Notes: generated by a model from the sequence alone, not told the origin. DNA of 64,000 nt from Deltaproteobacteria bacterium (GCA_016703535.1 JADJBV010000001.1:4330001-4394000); one strand, 5' to 3'. Positions 17,628-26,021 are shown, counted from the stretch's first letter. Program-made: numbers and translations.

Positions 17628-18203
17628 ATGGGACCCGTGACTGCCCTGGCGCTCTTTTTGGCCCTCCAACTCACCGCCCAAAGCGCCCCCCTCGCTGACG
17701 CCAGCGGCGGCTCGACCATCAAGGTGGTCAAAAAGAAGGCCCCTCCCGAAGAAGAGACCACCCGCCGAACCACTCCACCCCCGCCTCGCAGTTCGGTCCT
17801 TTCACCGGCTCCGGTCGAAGCTCAACCCCTGGTCACCAGCGCCCCGACGCCGATCGGCGCCCGGGTCGCCAACGTGGATCTCGGCCTGCCCGCGCCCACC
17901 CGAACGCCCGCCTTGACCTTGGAGGGCACCCCGCCCAAAGAGCCCCGGATCCTGCCCTGGGTCACCTTGGGCGGAAGTGCGATCGCGGCGGTGGTCGGCG
18001 CGGTGTTTGCGGTCAAGACCGTGGACGCGGTGGACGCCTTGGGTGAACTCGACGCCAAGGTCACCGGCACCAAGGTCACCTTGCCCGACGAGTTCAAGGA
18101 TCAACAAAAGGCGGTCTTCACCAACGGCCTGGCCGCGACCTTGCTCCTCTCCAGCGCGGTGGCGGGCGCGATCGCAAGTTCGGTGATCTTGGCCTCGGAC
18201 TGA
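17628..18203 (+). CDS. Membrane or envelope protein, two C-terminal hydrophobic segments, unknown function
   Basis: 191 aa. Starts MGPVTALALFLALQLTAQSA, a probable signal peptide. Residues 30-105 are Lys/Pro/Thr-rich and look disordered. Two hydrophobic segments follow: ILPWVTLGGSAIAAVVGAVF (about 110-130) and GLAATLLLSSAVAGAIASS (about 165-185). The layout (signal, disordered Pro region, two helices) is common among unnamed myxobacterial envelope proteins. Divergent from the yceI-like gene and 20 bases upstream of the second acyl-CoA dehydrogenase. Confidence 0.65.
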   Translation: MGPVTALALFLALQLTAQSAPLADASGGSTIKVVKKKAPPEEETTRRTTPPPPRSSVLSPAPVEAQPLVTSAPTPIGARVANVDLGLPAPTRTPALTLEGTPPKEPRILPWVTLGGSAIAAVVGAVFAVKTVDAVDALGELDAKVTGTKVTLPDEFKDQQKAVFTNGLAATLLLSSAVAGAIASSVILASD

Positions 18204-18223
18204 GCCCGTGCCCTAATCGGCCC

Positions 18224-19360
18224 ATGAGCGGGCCCGACTACGGCGAAGAACACGAACAACTTCGGCGCACCTTGCGGGGTTTCGTCGAAAAAGAGATCAC
18301 ACCCTTCGTCGAGGCCTGGGAGGAGGCGGAGTCTTTTCCCCGCGCGCTCTACCAAAAGGCCGCCGACATCGGCCTGCTCGGCTTGGGCTTCCCGGAGGCG
18401 CTGGGCGGGACCATGAGTGATCCCTTCGCCACCATCGTCGCTTGCGAGGAGTTGGCCCGCTCGGGTTCGGGCGGAGTGGCCGCTGGCTTGATGACCCACA
18501 CCATCGCCATCCCGCCGATCGTGGCTTTGGGGAGTGATGAACTGAAGGAACGGGTGGTGAAGCCGGTGTTGCGCGGCGAAAAGATCGCCGCCTTGGCGAT
18601 CACCGAACCTTCCGGCGGATCCGACGTGGCCAACCTGCGGACCACCGCCCGCAAAGACGGCGAACACTACGTGGTCAACGGCAGCAAGACCTTCATCACC
18701 TCGGGGATGCGGTCCGACTTCTTGACGGTGGCGGTGCGGACCGGCGGGCCGGGCATGGGCGGCGTGTCGATCTTGGTGATCGATGGCGACACGCCCGGCC
18801 TCGATCGGACGCCCCTCAAGAAGATGGGCTGGTGGGCCTCGGACACCGCCACCTTGTACTTCGACGACTGTCGCGTGCCGGTCACCAACTTGGTCGGGGA
18901 CGAGGACCAAGGCTTCTTCGGCTTGATGCTCAACTTCAACCACGAACGCCTCAGCATCGCCGGCACCGCCTACGCCTTCGCCAAGGTCTGCTTCGACGAA
19001 GCCCTGGCATGGGCCCAAGAACGGCAGACCTTCAACAAGCCGCTGATCAAACACCAGGTCATCCGCCACAAGTTGGTCGACATGGCCACCCAATTGGCCT
19101 CGACCAAAGCCTTCCTGGAGCACGTCGCTCGCCTGCTCAAGGCCGGCGAACAACCGGTCGCCGAGATCTGCATGCTCAAGAACACCGCCACTCGGTGCAT
19201 GGAGTATTGCGCCAAAGAGGCGGTCCAGATCTTGGGCGGCGCCGGCTACATCCGGGGTCAAAAGAGCGAGCGGATCTATCGAGAGACCAAGGTGCTGGCG
19301 ATCGGCGGCGGCGCCGAAGAGATCATGAAAGAGCTGGCTGCAAAACAGCTCGGTTGGTAG
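18224..19360 (+). CDS. Acyl-CoA dehydrogenase (isovaleryl-type catalytic Glu placement)
   Basis: 378 aa, standard length. Flavin and substrate motifs in order: LGLGFPEALGGTMSDPF, AALAITEPSGGSDVANLRT, VVNGSKTFITSGMRSDF, and C-terminal QILGGAGYIRGQKSERIYRE. The position that carries the catalytic Glu in medium-chain enzymes is Ala/Glu-altered (AIGGGAEEIMKE), while NFNHERLSIAGTAY carries a Glu in the helix used by isovaleryl-CoA and long-chain dehydrogenases. This suggests a branched- or long-chain substrate. Electrons would go to ETF. Its final 38 bases overlap the convergent GST gene. Confidence 0.94.
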   Translation: MSGPDYGEEHEQLRRTLRGFVEKEITPFVEAWEEAESFPRALYQKAADIGLLGLGFPEALGGTMSDPFATIVACEELARSGSGGVAAGLMTHTIAIPPIVALGSDELKERVVKPVLRGEKIAALAITEPSGGSDVANLRTTARKDGEHYVVNGSKTFITSGMRSDFLTVAVRTGGPGMGGVSILVIDGDTPGLDRTPLKKMGWWASDTATLYFDDCRVPVTNLVGDEDQGFFGLMLNFNHERLSIAGTAYAFAKVCFDEALAWAQERQTFNKPLIKHQVIRHKLVDMATQLASTKAFLEHVARLLKAGEQPVAEICMLKNTATRCMEYCAKEAVQILGGAGYIRGQKSERIYRETKVLAIGGGAEEIMKELAAKQLGW

Positions 19361-20117
19361 GGGGCCAAGGCGTCAACCTCGCGTCGGCCGGACGCCGGGT
19401 GGCCCGGTGCACTCGATCCAAATACGCGGCCAAGCGGCGACGACGATCGACCATCGCGCCTTGCATCGGCGTCAGGGGCGTCCGCAGGCTGTGCAGTTGT
19501 CCGAACAGGGCCAGGTCCGCCGCGGTTAAGGTGGGGCCCAACCAGAAGCCCTCGACTGGGGCCCGCCGCTCCAGCTGATCCAGGATCACCTCGAGGCGAG
19601 CCCAAGCCGCGTCCAGCCCGTGCCGAGTGACGTCCCGGGCCCACAAGGCCTTCCGAACCTTGCTGCGCAACAGCCCAGGCACGATGGCCCGGATCAGGGC
19701 TGGCATCTTGTGAAAGTAGGCGTCCTTCACCGCGGGCCAGTTGGCCGGATCGGCCCAACGCGCCGCCACCACGAAGCCGTTGAGGGCCGTGTCGGCGTAG
19801 TCCTCCCAAAGCAAGGCCTCGGCGACCACCCCCGGGGGGAGGCCGGCGTGGAGGGGGCGGACCGACAAGGCCTCGAGCCGCGCCAAGATCAAGGTGGAGT
19901 CGGGGAGCGCTTGGCCGTCGATCAACAAGATCGGGACCTGCCCGGCCCGGTTGAGGTTCCGGAAGTCCCGGGGGCTGCCGCGCCTCGAGGTGTAGCGGAG
20001 GCCATGGACCAGGAGCGCCCGGTGCACCTTCAGGCAAAACGGGGAGTAACTCTCCAGGTCCGGCAGGCCGGTTTCGTCGAGTTCGCAGAGGGTCAGCTGG
20101 GGTTGGGGGTGCGTCAT
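19323..20117 (-). CDS. Glutathione S-transferase family protein
   Basis: 264 aa. The N-terminal thioredoxin-fold half has SPFCLKVHRALLVHGL (the Ser/Cys start of helix 1), then RNLNRAGQVPILLIDGQALPDSTLIL with the cis-Pro (QVP) and the glutathione-binding DST. An all-alpha C-terminal domain follows (FWLGPTLTAADLALFGQLH is the conserved N-capping box). It may conjugate, isomerise or reduce glutathione-linked substrates. Divergent from the WYL-type regulator, starting 24 bases from it, so that regulator is a candidate controller. Confidence 0.88.
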   Translation of the reverse strand: MTHPQPQLTLCELDETGLPDLESYSPFCLKVHRALLVHGLRYTSRRGSPRDFRNLNRAGQVPILLIDGQALPDSTLILARLEALSVRPLHAGLPPGVVAEALLWEDYADTALNGFVVAARWADPANWPAVKDAYFHKMPALIRAIVPGLLRSKVRKALWARDVTRHGLDAAWARLEVILDQLERRAPVEGFWLGPTLTAADLALFGQLHSLRTPLTPMQGAMVDRRRRLAAYLDRVHRATRRPADARLTPWPPTNRAVLQPALS

Positions 20118-20140
20118 CGGGGTGAAGGTGCCTTGGCAGA

Positions 20141-20158
20141 ATGTCAGCCTTATGTCAG
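20141..20158. promoter_or_regulatory. Direct repeat ATGTCAG x2 (11-base period), possible operator
   Basis: ATGTCAG occurs at 20141-20147 and at 20152-20158, exactly one helical turn apart, in the narrow interval between the divergent GST and regulator genes. The first copy supplies the ATG taken as the regulator start. If translation instead starts at the in-frame GTG at 20168, both copies lie wholly upstream, as an autoregulatory site should. Confidence 0.35.
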
Positions 20159-20806
20159 TTTTGTGGGGTGCGGCGGACCGAACGGCTTTTTGCCTTGGCC
20201 GAATACCTGCGGGCCCGCCGGACCGGCGTCACCGCCGAGGCCCTGGCCGAACGGTTTGGCGTGACCATCCGGACCATCTACCGGGATCTGGAGAGCCTGA
20301 AGATCGCCGAGTTGCCCCTGACCGCCGAACGCGGCCGGGGCGGTGGATATGCGCTGGAGCGCACCTATTCGCTGCCGCCGATCAACCTGACCGCCCGAGA
20401 AGCGGCGATCTTGGTCAGCGGTGGGCGCCACCTGGTCGAGATGCGGGTGTTGCCGTTCCAGAAGACCTTGGAGTCGGCCCTCGACAAGGTCCAGGCGGCG
20501 TTGTCGATCTCGGCGCAGCGGGCCTTGATCCAACAGCTGGACAGCCTGCGTTACGTGGGCGTGCCGGCCAAACCGACCTCCCCCGAGATCCGGCAAGCGA
20601 TCGAGGAGGCGTGGTTCGAACAACGTCCCTTGAAGGTCCGCTACCGAGGCAGCGACGGCATCGCCGAAGACCGGCGGGTCAGGCTGCGCCAGGTGGTCAT
20701 GGATCGGCGGGAGACCCTGCTCAACTGCGACGACCTGGAGAGCGGCGGGTCGCGACAGCTGAAGTTGGACCGGATCGAGAAGGCCCAGGTCGACCGCCAC
20801 ATTTGA
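20141..20806 (+). CDS. HTH (DeoR/HTH_11)-WYL type transcriptional regulator
   Basis: Up to 221 aa. The N-terminal helix-turn-helix is clear: RRTERLFALAEYLRARRTG, then AEALAERFGVTIRTIYRDLESL, typical of YafY-like regulators. LPPINLTAREAAILVSG opens the middle domain. The C-terminus resembles the WYL ligand-sensing fold (LKVRYRGSDGIAEDRRV ... LKLDRIEKAQV), but the W-Y-L tripeptide is replaced and the usual C-terminal extension is absent, so the protein is short for the family. The start is uncertain: ATG 20141 or GTG 20168; the latter begins right at the conserved HTH. Probably regulates itself and the divergent GST gene. Confidence 0.87.
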   Translation: MSALCQFCGVRRTERLFALAEYLRARRTGVTAEALAERFGVTIRTIYRDLESLKIAELPLTAERGRGGGYALERTYSLPPINLTAREAAILVSGGRHLVEMRVLPFQKTLESALDKVQAALSISAQRALIQQLDSLRYVGVPAKPTSPEIRQAIEEAWFEQRPLKVRYRGSDGIAEDRRVRLRQVVMDRRETLLNCDDLESGGSRQLKLDRIEKAQVDRHI

Positions 20807-20837
20807 CTCCCGGGTTCGGCGGACCTACGTGGGGCCC

Positions 20838-21236
20838 ATGCCGAGAGCGGTTTTGTCCGAGGCCCAGATCCACCCTGCGATCCGAGAGAAGATCAGCAGC
20901 AACCACCGAGACATCGTCGACGAGGTGCAGGCCGCCATCCGCCAACACCGGATCGTGGTGGTGGGCATGGGCATCAACCCGTTTCCCCGGCGGGCCTGCA
21001 AGGCGCTGACGGCGAAGGGCGTGCCCTTTCACTACCTGAGCTACGGCAGTTACCTGGGGATGTGGCGGCGTCGAACCGCGCTGAAGATGTGGACCGGCTG
21101 GCCCACCTTCCCGATGATCTTCATCGACGGCATGTTCATCGGCGGCGCCACCGACCTTCAGAAGTTGATCGAAGGCGGTGAGCTCGACAAGTTGCTCAGC
21201 TCACCTCGGGCCACGAGCGCCGCCCAACTCGCGTAA
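20838..21236 (+). CDS. Glutaredoxin-fold protein lacking the active-site cysteines
   Basis: 132 aa from ATG 20838. After a 35-residue N-terminal helix comes a glutaredoxin-like core: IVVVGMGINPFPRRACKAL, where dithiol glutaredoxins have CPYC. Here residues 47-50 are N-P-F-P, so both redox cysteines are gone, leaving only Cys54 one turn further on. The glutathione-binding elements are kept: GWPTFPMIFIDGMFIGGATDL with TFP (cis-Pro) and GGATD. It might bind glutathione or an Fe-S cluster, or act as an adaptor, rather than catalyse disulfide exchange. Its last 36 bases overlap the convergent sigma-factor gene. Confidence 0.8.
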   Translation: MPRAVLSEAQIHPAIREKISSNHRDIVDEVQAAIRQHRIVVVGMGINPFPRRACKALTAKGVPFHYLSYGSYLGMWRRRTALKMWTGWPTFPMIFIDGMFIGGATDLQKLIEGGELDKLLSSPRATSAAQLA

Positions 21237-22460
21237 ACGCCGCTCCACGAACCCCTTCACCGCTTGGTTGTCGCTCAGGTCGCTGGCCTGGGTGTACGCG
21301 GCGGCGGCCGCTTCGTTTCTGCCCAGTCGCCGGAGCTGATCGGCGCGGGCCAAGTGGTAGCCGGGATAGTCGGACAAGGCTTCGGCCAAGTTGGGGGCGT
21401 CGAGGATCGCGAGGCCCACCTGGGGGCCCACCGCAAACCCGGCGGCGATGGCCCGGTTCAGGGCCACAATCGGCACCGGCTCCAAGGAGTGGAGGGTGTC
21501 GTAGAGGAACATGATCTGACGCCAGTCGGTGTTTTTGGCCTCTTTGGCCTCGGCGTGGAGCGCCGCGATCGCCGCCTGCAGCTGATACGGCCCCGGTTTG
21601 CCCAAGCGGAGGGCCAACTCCACCAACCTTAAGCCCCGCTGGATCTCGGACTGGTCCCAACGGCTCCGATCTTGTTCGTCCAACAAGACCAGCTCTCCGC
21701 CGTCGCCGGCCCGGGCCTCTCTGCGCGAGTCGTGGAGCAACATCAAGGCGAGGAGCCCCAACACCTCGGGCTCCTGGGGGAGCAGCTGCTCGAGGAGCGC
21801 CCCCAACCGGATGGCCTCGGCGCTGAGCTCCCGCCGCAACAAAGACGCGCCGCTGCTGGCCAGATAACCTTCGTTGAAGATCAGGTAGACCACCGCCAAC
21901 ACCGCGGTCAGCCGCTCGGGCCAGGCCTCGGGGCCCGGGACCTCGTAGGGGATCTTGGCGCGCTGGATCTTCTGCTTCGCCCGCACCAAACGTTGGGCCA
22001 TGGTCACCTCACTTTGGAGGAAGGCCCGGGCGATCTCGGCGGTCGAAAGTCCACCCAAGGTCCGGAGTGTCAACCCAACTTGCACTTCGGGGGCGAGGGC
22101 GGGGTGACAGCAGGTGAAGATCAACCTCAGCTGATCGTCGGGGAAGGGGCCGGAGTCTCGATCGGGGCGGCCTTCGTCCCAACGGAGGAGGCGCAGCTCC
22201 AGCTCGACGTCTTGGGCCAAGCGGCGGGCGTTGCCTCGGCGCCGCAGCCGGTCCAGGGCCTTGCGGCGGGCGGTGGTCGTCAACCAAGCCCCGGGTGAGC
22301 TGGGGAGGCCGTCGACCGGCCAACATTCCAGGGCCGCCATCAACGCGTCCCCGAGGGCGTCTTCGGCCAAGGTGAAGTCGCCGAGCTGGCGGATCAGGGT
22401 GGCCAACACCTGACCCGCCTCGGCCCGATAGATCCGGTCGATGGCCCGGGCGACGTTCAC
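21201..22460 (-). CDS. RNA polymerase sigma factor, ECF42-type (DUF6596, C-terminal TPR-like domain)
   Basis: 419 aa, far longer than simple ECF factors (about 180). Sigma region 2 is at residues 5-75 (QLGDFTLAEDALGDALMAAL, GAWLTTTARRKALDRLRRR). Region 4 is at about 105-165, with LRTLGGLSTAEIARAFLQSE as the HTH. The extra domain starts with the conserved YLIFNEGYLASSG and ends in helical repeats (GRNEAAAAAYTQAS). This architecture and the adjacent YCII/DGPF gene are the hallmarks of ECF42. No anti-sigma gene is nearby; in this group the C-terminal extension is thought to control activity. Starts at GTG 22460, four bases after the YCII stop. Confidence 0.93.
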   Translation of the reverse strand: MNVARAIDRIYRAEAGQVLATLIRQLGDFTLAEDALGDALMAALECWPVDGLPSSPGAWLTTTARRKALDRLRRRGNARRLAQDVELELRLLRWDEGRPDRDSGPFPDDQLRLIFTCCHPALAPEVQVGLTLRTLGGLSTAEIARAFLQSEVTMAQRLVRAKQKIQRAKIPYEVPGPEAWPERLTAVLAVVYLIFNEGYLASSGASLLRRELSAEAIRLGALLEQLLPQEPEVLGLLALMLLHDSRREARAGDGGELVLLDEQDRSRWDQSEIQRGLRLVELALRLGKPGPYQLQAAIAALHAEAKEAKNTDWRQIMFLYDTLHSLEPVPIVALNRAIAAGFAVGPQVGLAILDAPNLAEALSDYPGYHLARADQLRRLGRNEAAAAAYTQASDLSDNQAVKGFVERRLRELGGARGPR

Positions 22461-22464
22461 GGCC

Positions 22465-22824
22465 TCAGCCGGGCAGTTCCATCAAAGGCCGCACCTCGAT
22501 GGCGCCAAAGCCGTGGGCCGCGTCGGGGATCTTGGCGGCCCAAGTGAGGGCCTCGTCGAGATCTTTGCAGTCCAGGATGTAGTAGCCGCCCAGCTGCTCC
22601 TTGGTCTCGGCGTAGGGACCGTCCTTGTGGATCGGCTTGCCCTTCTGCACCCGCACGGTGGTCGCGGTAGCGGCCGGCTGGAGCGGATCGCCGCCCACCA
22701 ATTTGCCGGCCTTTTTGGCGTCTTCGGTGAAGCTCATGTATTCGCCGAACATCTTGTTCCGATCGCTCTCGGAGATGTCCTGCCAAGCCTTCTCGTTGCC
22801 GTAGATCAGGAGAATGTACTTCAT
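22465..22824 (-). CDS. YCII-related (DGPF) protein
   Basis: 119 aa, full length for the family. MKYILLIYGNEKAW opens the YCII fold. The signature block IHKDGPYAETKEQLGGYYIL contains DGP followed by the conserved Glu and the GGYY strand. The function is not firmly known; members are often encoded beside ECF42 sigma factors and are presumed to be their regulon or partners. AAGGA precedes the ATG at good spacing. The stop is four bases from the sigma-factor start, so both are expressed together from the promoter at 22880-22906. Confidence 0.92.
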   Translation of the reverse strand: MKYILLIYGNEKAWQDISESDRNKMFGEYMSFTEDAKKAGKLVGGDPLQPAATATTVRVQKGKPIHKDGPYAETKEQLGGYYILDCKDLDEALTWAAKIPDAAHGFGAIEVRPLMELPG

Positions 22825-22879
22825 GGTGTCGTCCTTGTTCGGGGCCGCCGGGGCCGCCCCGCCCTTTCTTCAGCCCCCC

Positions 22880-22906
22880 GACGATCGGATCCAGGCCGGA
22901 TCGACA
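22880..22906 (-). promoter_or_regulatory. Candidate ECF42-dependent promoter upstream of the YCII-sigma operon
   Basis: Reading leftwards, TGTCGA (22906-22901) is followed after 17 bases by CGTC (22883-22880). As I recall, the signature reported for ECF42 sigma factors in Streptomyces is TGTCGA at -35 and CG(A/T)C at -10, so both hexamer and spacing fit. The site lies about 55 bases before the YCII ATG. It implies the sigma factor drives its own operon. Confidence 0.7.
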
Positions 22907-22932
22907 GGGGGCGAAAAAAAAGTTCCGACACC

Positions 22933-24846
22933 CTAGCTCGGGTTTTCGGCGGAGGGCAGCGGGGCCGGGGGCGGAACGGCAAGCCCGCACAACCCCGCGA
23001 CTTTTTCGGCCAGGCCCTGGGCCGTCACCTGGTCGGCGGGGATCGCTGGGCCGATCACCAGCCCGATCCGAGACCAAAAACGACGAAAGGGGCGCTTCAT
23101 GGCCGGGCCGTCTTTGCGGCTGAAGAAGCTGCCCCACATGCCCTGGATGCCCATCGGCACCACCGGCACCGGGGTGCGGGCGATGATCCGCTCGATGCCG
23201 GTCCGGAAGGGGTTGATGGCCCCGTCTTTGGTGATCTTGCCCTCGGGGAAGATCACGACCAGCTCACCGGCCGAAAGTTCGGCCGCGATCTGATCGAAGG
23301 CCTCACTCAAGGTGCCCTCGTCTTCGTGGGCTGGGGCGATGGGGATGACCTTGGCGTCCCGGAAGAACATGCCGATCACCGGCATCTTGAAGTAGCCGTG
23401 GTACATCACGAAACGAGCGGGGCGCTTCACCGCGGCGGCCACGATCAACCAATCCACGAAGCTCACGTGGTTGGCGACCAAGACCGCCGCACCTTCGGCG
23501 GGCACGTGCTCCCGACCCGTGACCTTCAACCGGTAGAGGACGTTGGCCAAGAGGAAACAGGCGAAGCGCAGGAGAAACTCGGGCAAAAGGCCGTAGATGT
23601 AGACGGCGACCGCGGCGTTCAGGATGGCCAACACCAAAAACACCTGGGGTTTGCTGGCGCCGGCGGCGGTGAGGCCCATCAACAGGCCCGCCGAGATCAC
23701 CATAAAAAAGGCGTTGAGGATGTTGTTGCCCGCCACCACCCGGGACCGCAGCTCGGCCGGCGAACGCTGCTGGATCAGGGTGTAGAGCGGCACGGTGAAG
23801 AAGCCGGAGAAGAGCGCAACCCCGAAGAGATCGACCGCCACCCGCCAGATCGCGGGTTGGGAGAGCAGTGCCGCCAAGTTGTAGAGTTCACTCCCCTCGG
23901 GCACCGGCCGCCCCAACAAGAAGAGATCGAAGGTGAAGAGGCTCATGCCCAAGGAGCCAAAGGGCACCAGGCCAAGCTCCAGGCGATCGCCGGAGAGGCG
24001 TTCACACAGGAGTGAGCCCAAGGCGATGCCGATGCAGAACAACGCCAAAAAGAAGGTGACCACGTGTTCGTTGCCCCGGAGCTGATCGCGGCAATAGGTG
24101 GGCAAGATCGAAAGCAAGGCGGCACCCAAAAACCAGAACCAGGAGATGCCCAGGATCGAGAGATATACGGCGCGGTGGGCCTTGAGTGCTTGATAGGTCT
24201 GCCAGGTGGGGGTGAAGGGGTTGAGGGCGACGGCCAGCTCGGGCGCGGCCCCTGGCCTTTTGGGGATGAAGCCCGAGGTCACCAAACCCAAGACCGCCAC
24301 CACCAGCCCCAACCCCGCCAAGACGGCATCACCCGAAGGGAGCGCGATCAACACGCCACCGACGATGGTGCCGATCAAGATGCTGACGAAGGTGCCGGTC
24401 TCCACCAAGGCGTTGCCGCCGACCAGCTCGTCCTCCTTCAAAAGTTCGGGGAGGATGCTGTATTTGGCGGGCCCAAAGAAGGTCGACTGGAGCCCGAGCA
24501 GGAACAACACGACCATCAGCAGAGCCACCGACTGGGTGTAGAGGCCAAGGGCGCCCACCGCCATGATCACCAGCTCCAGCACCTTGGTGGCCCGAACGAT
24601 GGTGGCCTTGGGATATTTGTCCGAGAGTTGGCCGGCGGTGGCCGAGAACAAAAAATACGGAGCGATGAAGATGCCCGAAGACAAAGGCACCAGCTGCTCG
24701 GGCCCCAGGCCGGCCAAGGACAAGGCCCGGTAGGTGATCAAGATAACCAGGGCGTTTTTGAAGAGGTTGTCGTTGAAGGCCCCGAGGAACTGGGTCCAAA
24801 AAAGAGGCCAAAAACGTCGATCCGGGAGCAGGCGCAGCTGAGACAT
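22933..24846 (-). CDS. Fused MFS lysophospholipid transporter / PlsC 1-acyl-glycerolphosphate acyltransferase
   Basis: 637 aa from ATG 24846 (MSQLRLLPDRRFWPLF). Residues 1-420 form an MFS transporter of LplT type (FLGAFNDNLFKNAL, TAGQLSDKYPKATIVR, LQSTFFGPAKYSILPELL), about 12 membrane segments. Residues 430-637 form a PlsC acyltransferase with ANHVSFVDWLIVAAAV (the HX4D catalytic motif) and VIFPEGKITKDGAIN. In E. coli, LplT imports lysophosphatidylethanolamine and Aas re-acylates it; here transporter and acyltransferase are one chain, but the AMP-binding acyl-ACP synthetase half of Aas is missing. Starts 10 bases after an acyl-CoA dehydrogenase stop. Suggests membrane phospholipid repair. 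Confidence 0.92.
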   Translation of the reverse strand: MSQLRLLPDRRFWPLFWTQFLGAFNDNLFKNALVILITYRALSLAGLGPEQLVPLSSGIFIAPYFLFSATAGQLSDKYPKATIVRATKVLELVIMAVGALGLYTQSVALLMVVLFLLGLQSTFFGPAKYSILPELLKEDELVGGNALVETGTFVSILIGTIVGGVLIALPSGDAVLAGLGLVVAVLGLVTSGFIPKRPGAAPELAVALNPFTPTWQTYQALKAHRAVYLSILGISWFWFLGAALLSILPTYCRDQLRGNEHVVTFFLALFCIGIALGSLLCERLSGDRLELGLVPFGSLGMSLFTFDLFLLGRPVPEGSELYNLAALLSQPAIWRVAVDLFGVALFSGFFTVPLYTLIQQRSPAELRSRVVAGNNILNAFFMVISAGLLMGLTAAGASKPQVFLVLAILNAAVAVYIYGLLPEFLLRFACFLLANVLYRLKVTGREHVPAEGAAVLVANHVSFVDWLIVAAAVKRPARFVMYHGYFKMPVIGMFFRDAKVIPIAPAHEDEGTLSEAFDQIAAELSAGELVVIFPEGKITKDGAINPFRTGIERIIARTPVPVVPMGIQGMWGSFFSRKDGPAMKRPFRRFWSRIGLVIGPAIPADQVTAQGLAEKVAGLCGLAVPPPAPLPSAENPS

Positions 24847-24856
24847 CGAGGTTGCT

Positions 24857-25990
24857 TCAGTCCACCATCCGCACCAGGTCTTTGGTGATGTTCTTTTGGT
24901 GCGACTCGACGGTGCCGCCGCCGATCTCCAGCAGCTTGGCGTCCCGATAAAAACGTTCGATCGGGTATTCGACGCAATAACCGGCGCCGCCCAAGGTCTG
25001 CATGGCGTAGTCGGCCACCGTCTTGCCCACCGGCGCCGCAAACAGCTTGCAGGCGTCGGAGCCGATCCGGTTGCGGCTTTCGGGGCCCACACTTTTGGCG
25101 GTCTGGTAGATCAGGCAACGGGCCGCCTCGGTCATGGCGTAGGACTCGGCGATGTAGCGCTGGATCTGGCCGAAGGTGTGGATGGCTTGTCCGAAGGCGA
25201 TGCGCTCCTTGGACCAACGCACCATCTCGGTCAGGCAACGATCGGCGATGCCCAAGCTCATGGCGGCCAAGGTCAGGCGTTCGATCTCCAGGTTGCGCAT
25301 CATGTGATGTACGCCCTTTCCTTCGACGCCGATCAGGTTCTGAGCCGGGATCACGCAGTCCTCGAAGATCAGCTCGCTCATCGTGGAGGCCCGCATGCCC
25401 ATCTTCTTGATCGGCTTGCTGGTGCTGAAGCCCGGGCAGTCCCGATCGACGATGAACGCGGTGATCGCGTCGTTGCACTTCGCGTAGACGAGGAAGACGT
25501 GGCCTTCGGGGCCGTTGGTGATGTAGGTCTTGCTCCCGTTGAGGACGTAGTTGTCGCCCTTCTTGACGGCGACGGTCTTCATGCCGAGGACGTCGGTGCC
25601 GTGGCCGGGTTCGGTCATGCCCATTCCGCCGATCCACTCGCCGGAGATCACCTTCTCCAGGTAGCGACCTTTTTGCTCCTGGTTGGACGCGAAGTAGAAG
25701 TTGTTCACGAACAACATGGCGTGGGCCAGGTAACCCAAGCAGAAGCCGGGATCCGACTTGCTGAGTTCGTGATGCACGATCACCGCGGCCACCGCGTCCA
25801 TACCGGCGCCGCCGTGTTCGGCCGGGACCGTCAGGCCCAAGAGGCCCAGCTCGGCCGCCCGACGCAGGAGCGGCACGTTCAAGGCCTGTTTTTGGTCGTA
25901 TTCTTCGGCTTGGGGCTCGACCTCGCGCTTCACGAAGTCGGCGACCATCTGGCGCAAGAGTCGATGCTCTTCCGTCGGCTCGAACAGCAC
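24857..25990 (-). CDS. Acyl-CoA dehydrogenase (isovaleryl-type)
   Basis: 377 aa, GTG start at 25990. Motifs: LGLLGLTVPAEHGGAGMDAV, GGMGMTEPGHGTDVLGMKT (FAD contact), VLNGSKTYITNGPEG, and LGGAGYCVEYPIERFYRDAK. The medium-chain catalytic Glu site is Gly (EIGGGTVESH), and NLEIERLTLAAMSLG carries the Glu used by isovaleryl-CoA dehydrogenase, so a branched short-chain acyl-CoA such as isovaleryl-CoA is a reasonable guess. Carboxylase subunits that usually accompany a leucine-degradation operon are not in the window. Located 10 bases upstream of the transporter-acyltransferase and about 30 after the P-loop gene, probably one transcript. Confidence 0.94.
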   Translation of the reverse strand: MLFEPTEEHRLLRQMVADFVKREVEPQAEEYDQKQALNVPLLRRAAELGLLGLTVPAEHGGAGMDAVAAVIVHHELSKSDPGFCLGYLAHAMLFVNNFYFASNQEQKGRYLEKVISGEWIGGMGMTEPGHGTDVLGMKTVAVKKGDNYVLNGSKTYITNGPEGHVFLVYAKCNDAITAFIVDRDCPGFSTSKPIKKMGMRASTMSELIFEDCVIPAQNLIGVEGKGVHHMMRNLEIERLTLAAMSLGIADRCLTEMVRWSKERIAFGQAIHTFGQIQRYIAESYAMTEAARCLIYQTAKSVGPESRNRIGSDACKLFAAPVGKTVADYAMQTLGGAGYCVEYPIERFYRDAKLLEIGGGTVESHQKNITKDLVRMVD

Positions 25991-26021
25991 GGGCCTAGGC
26001 TCGCCCAGAGGGCGGCCTGGT

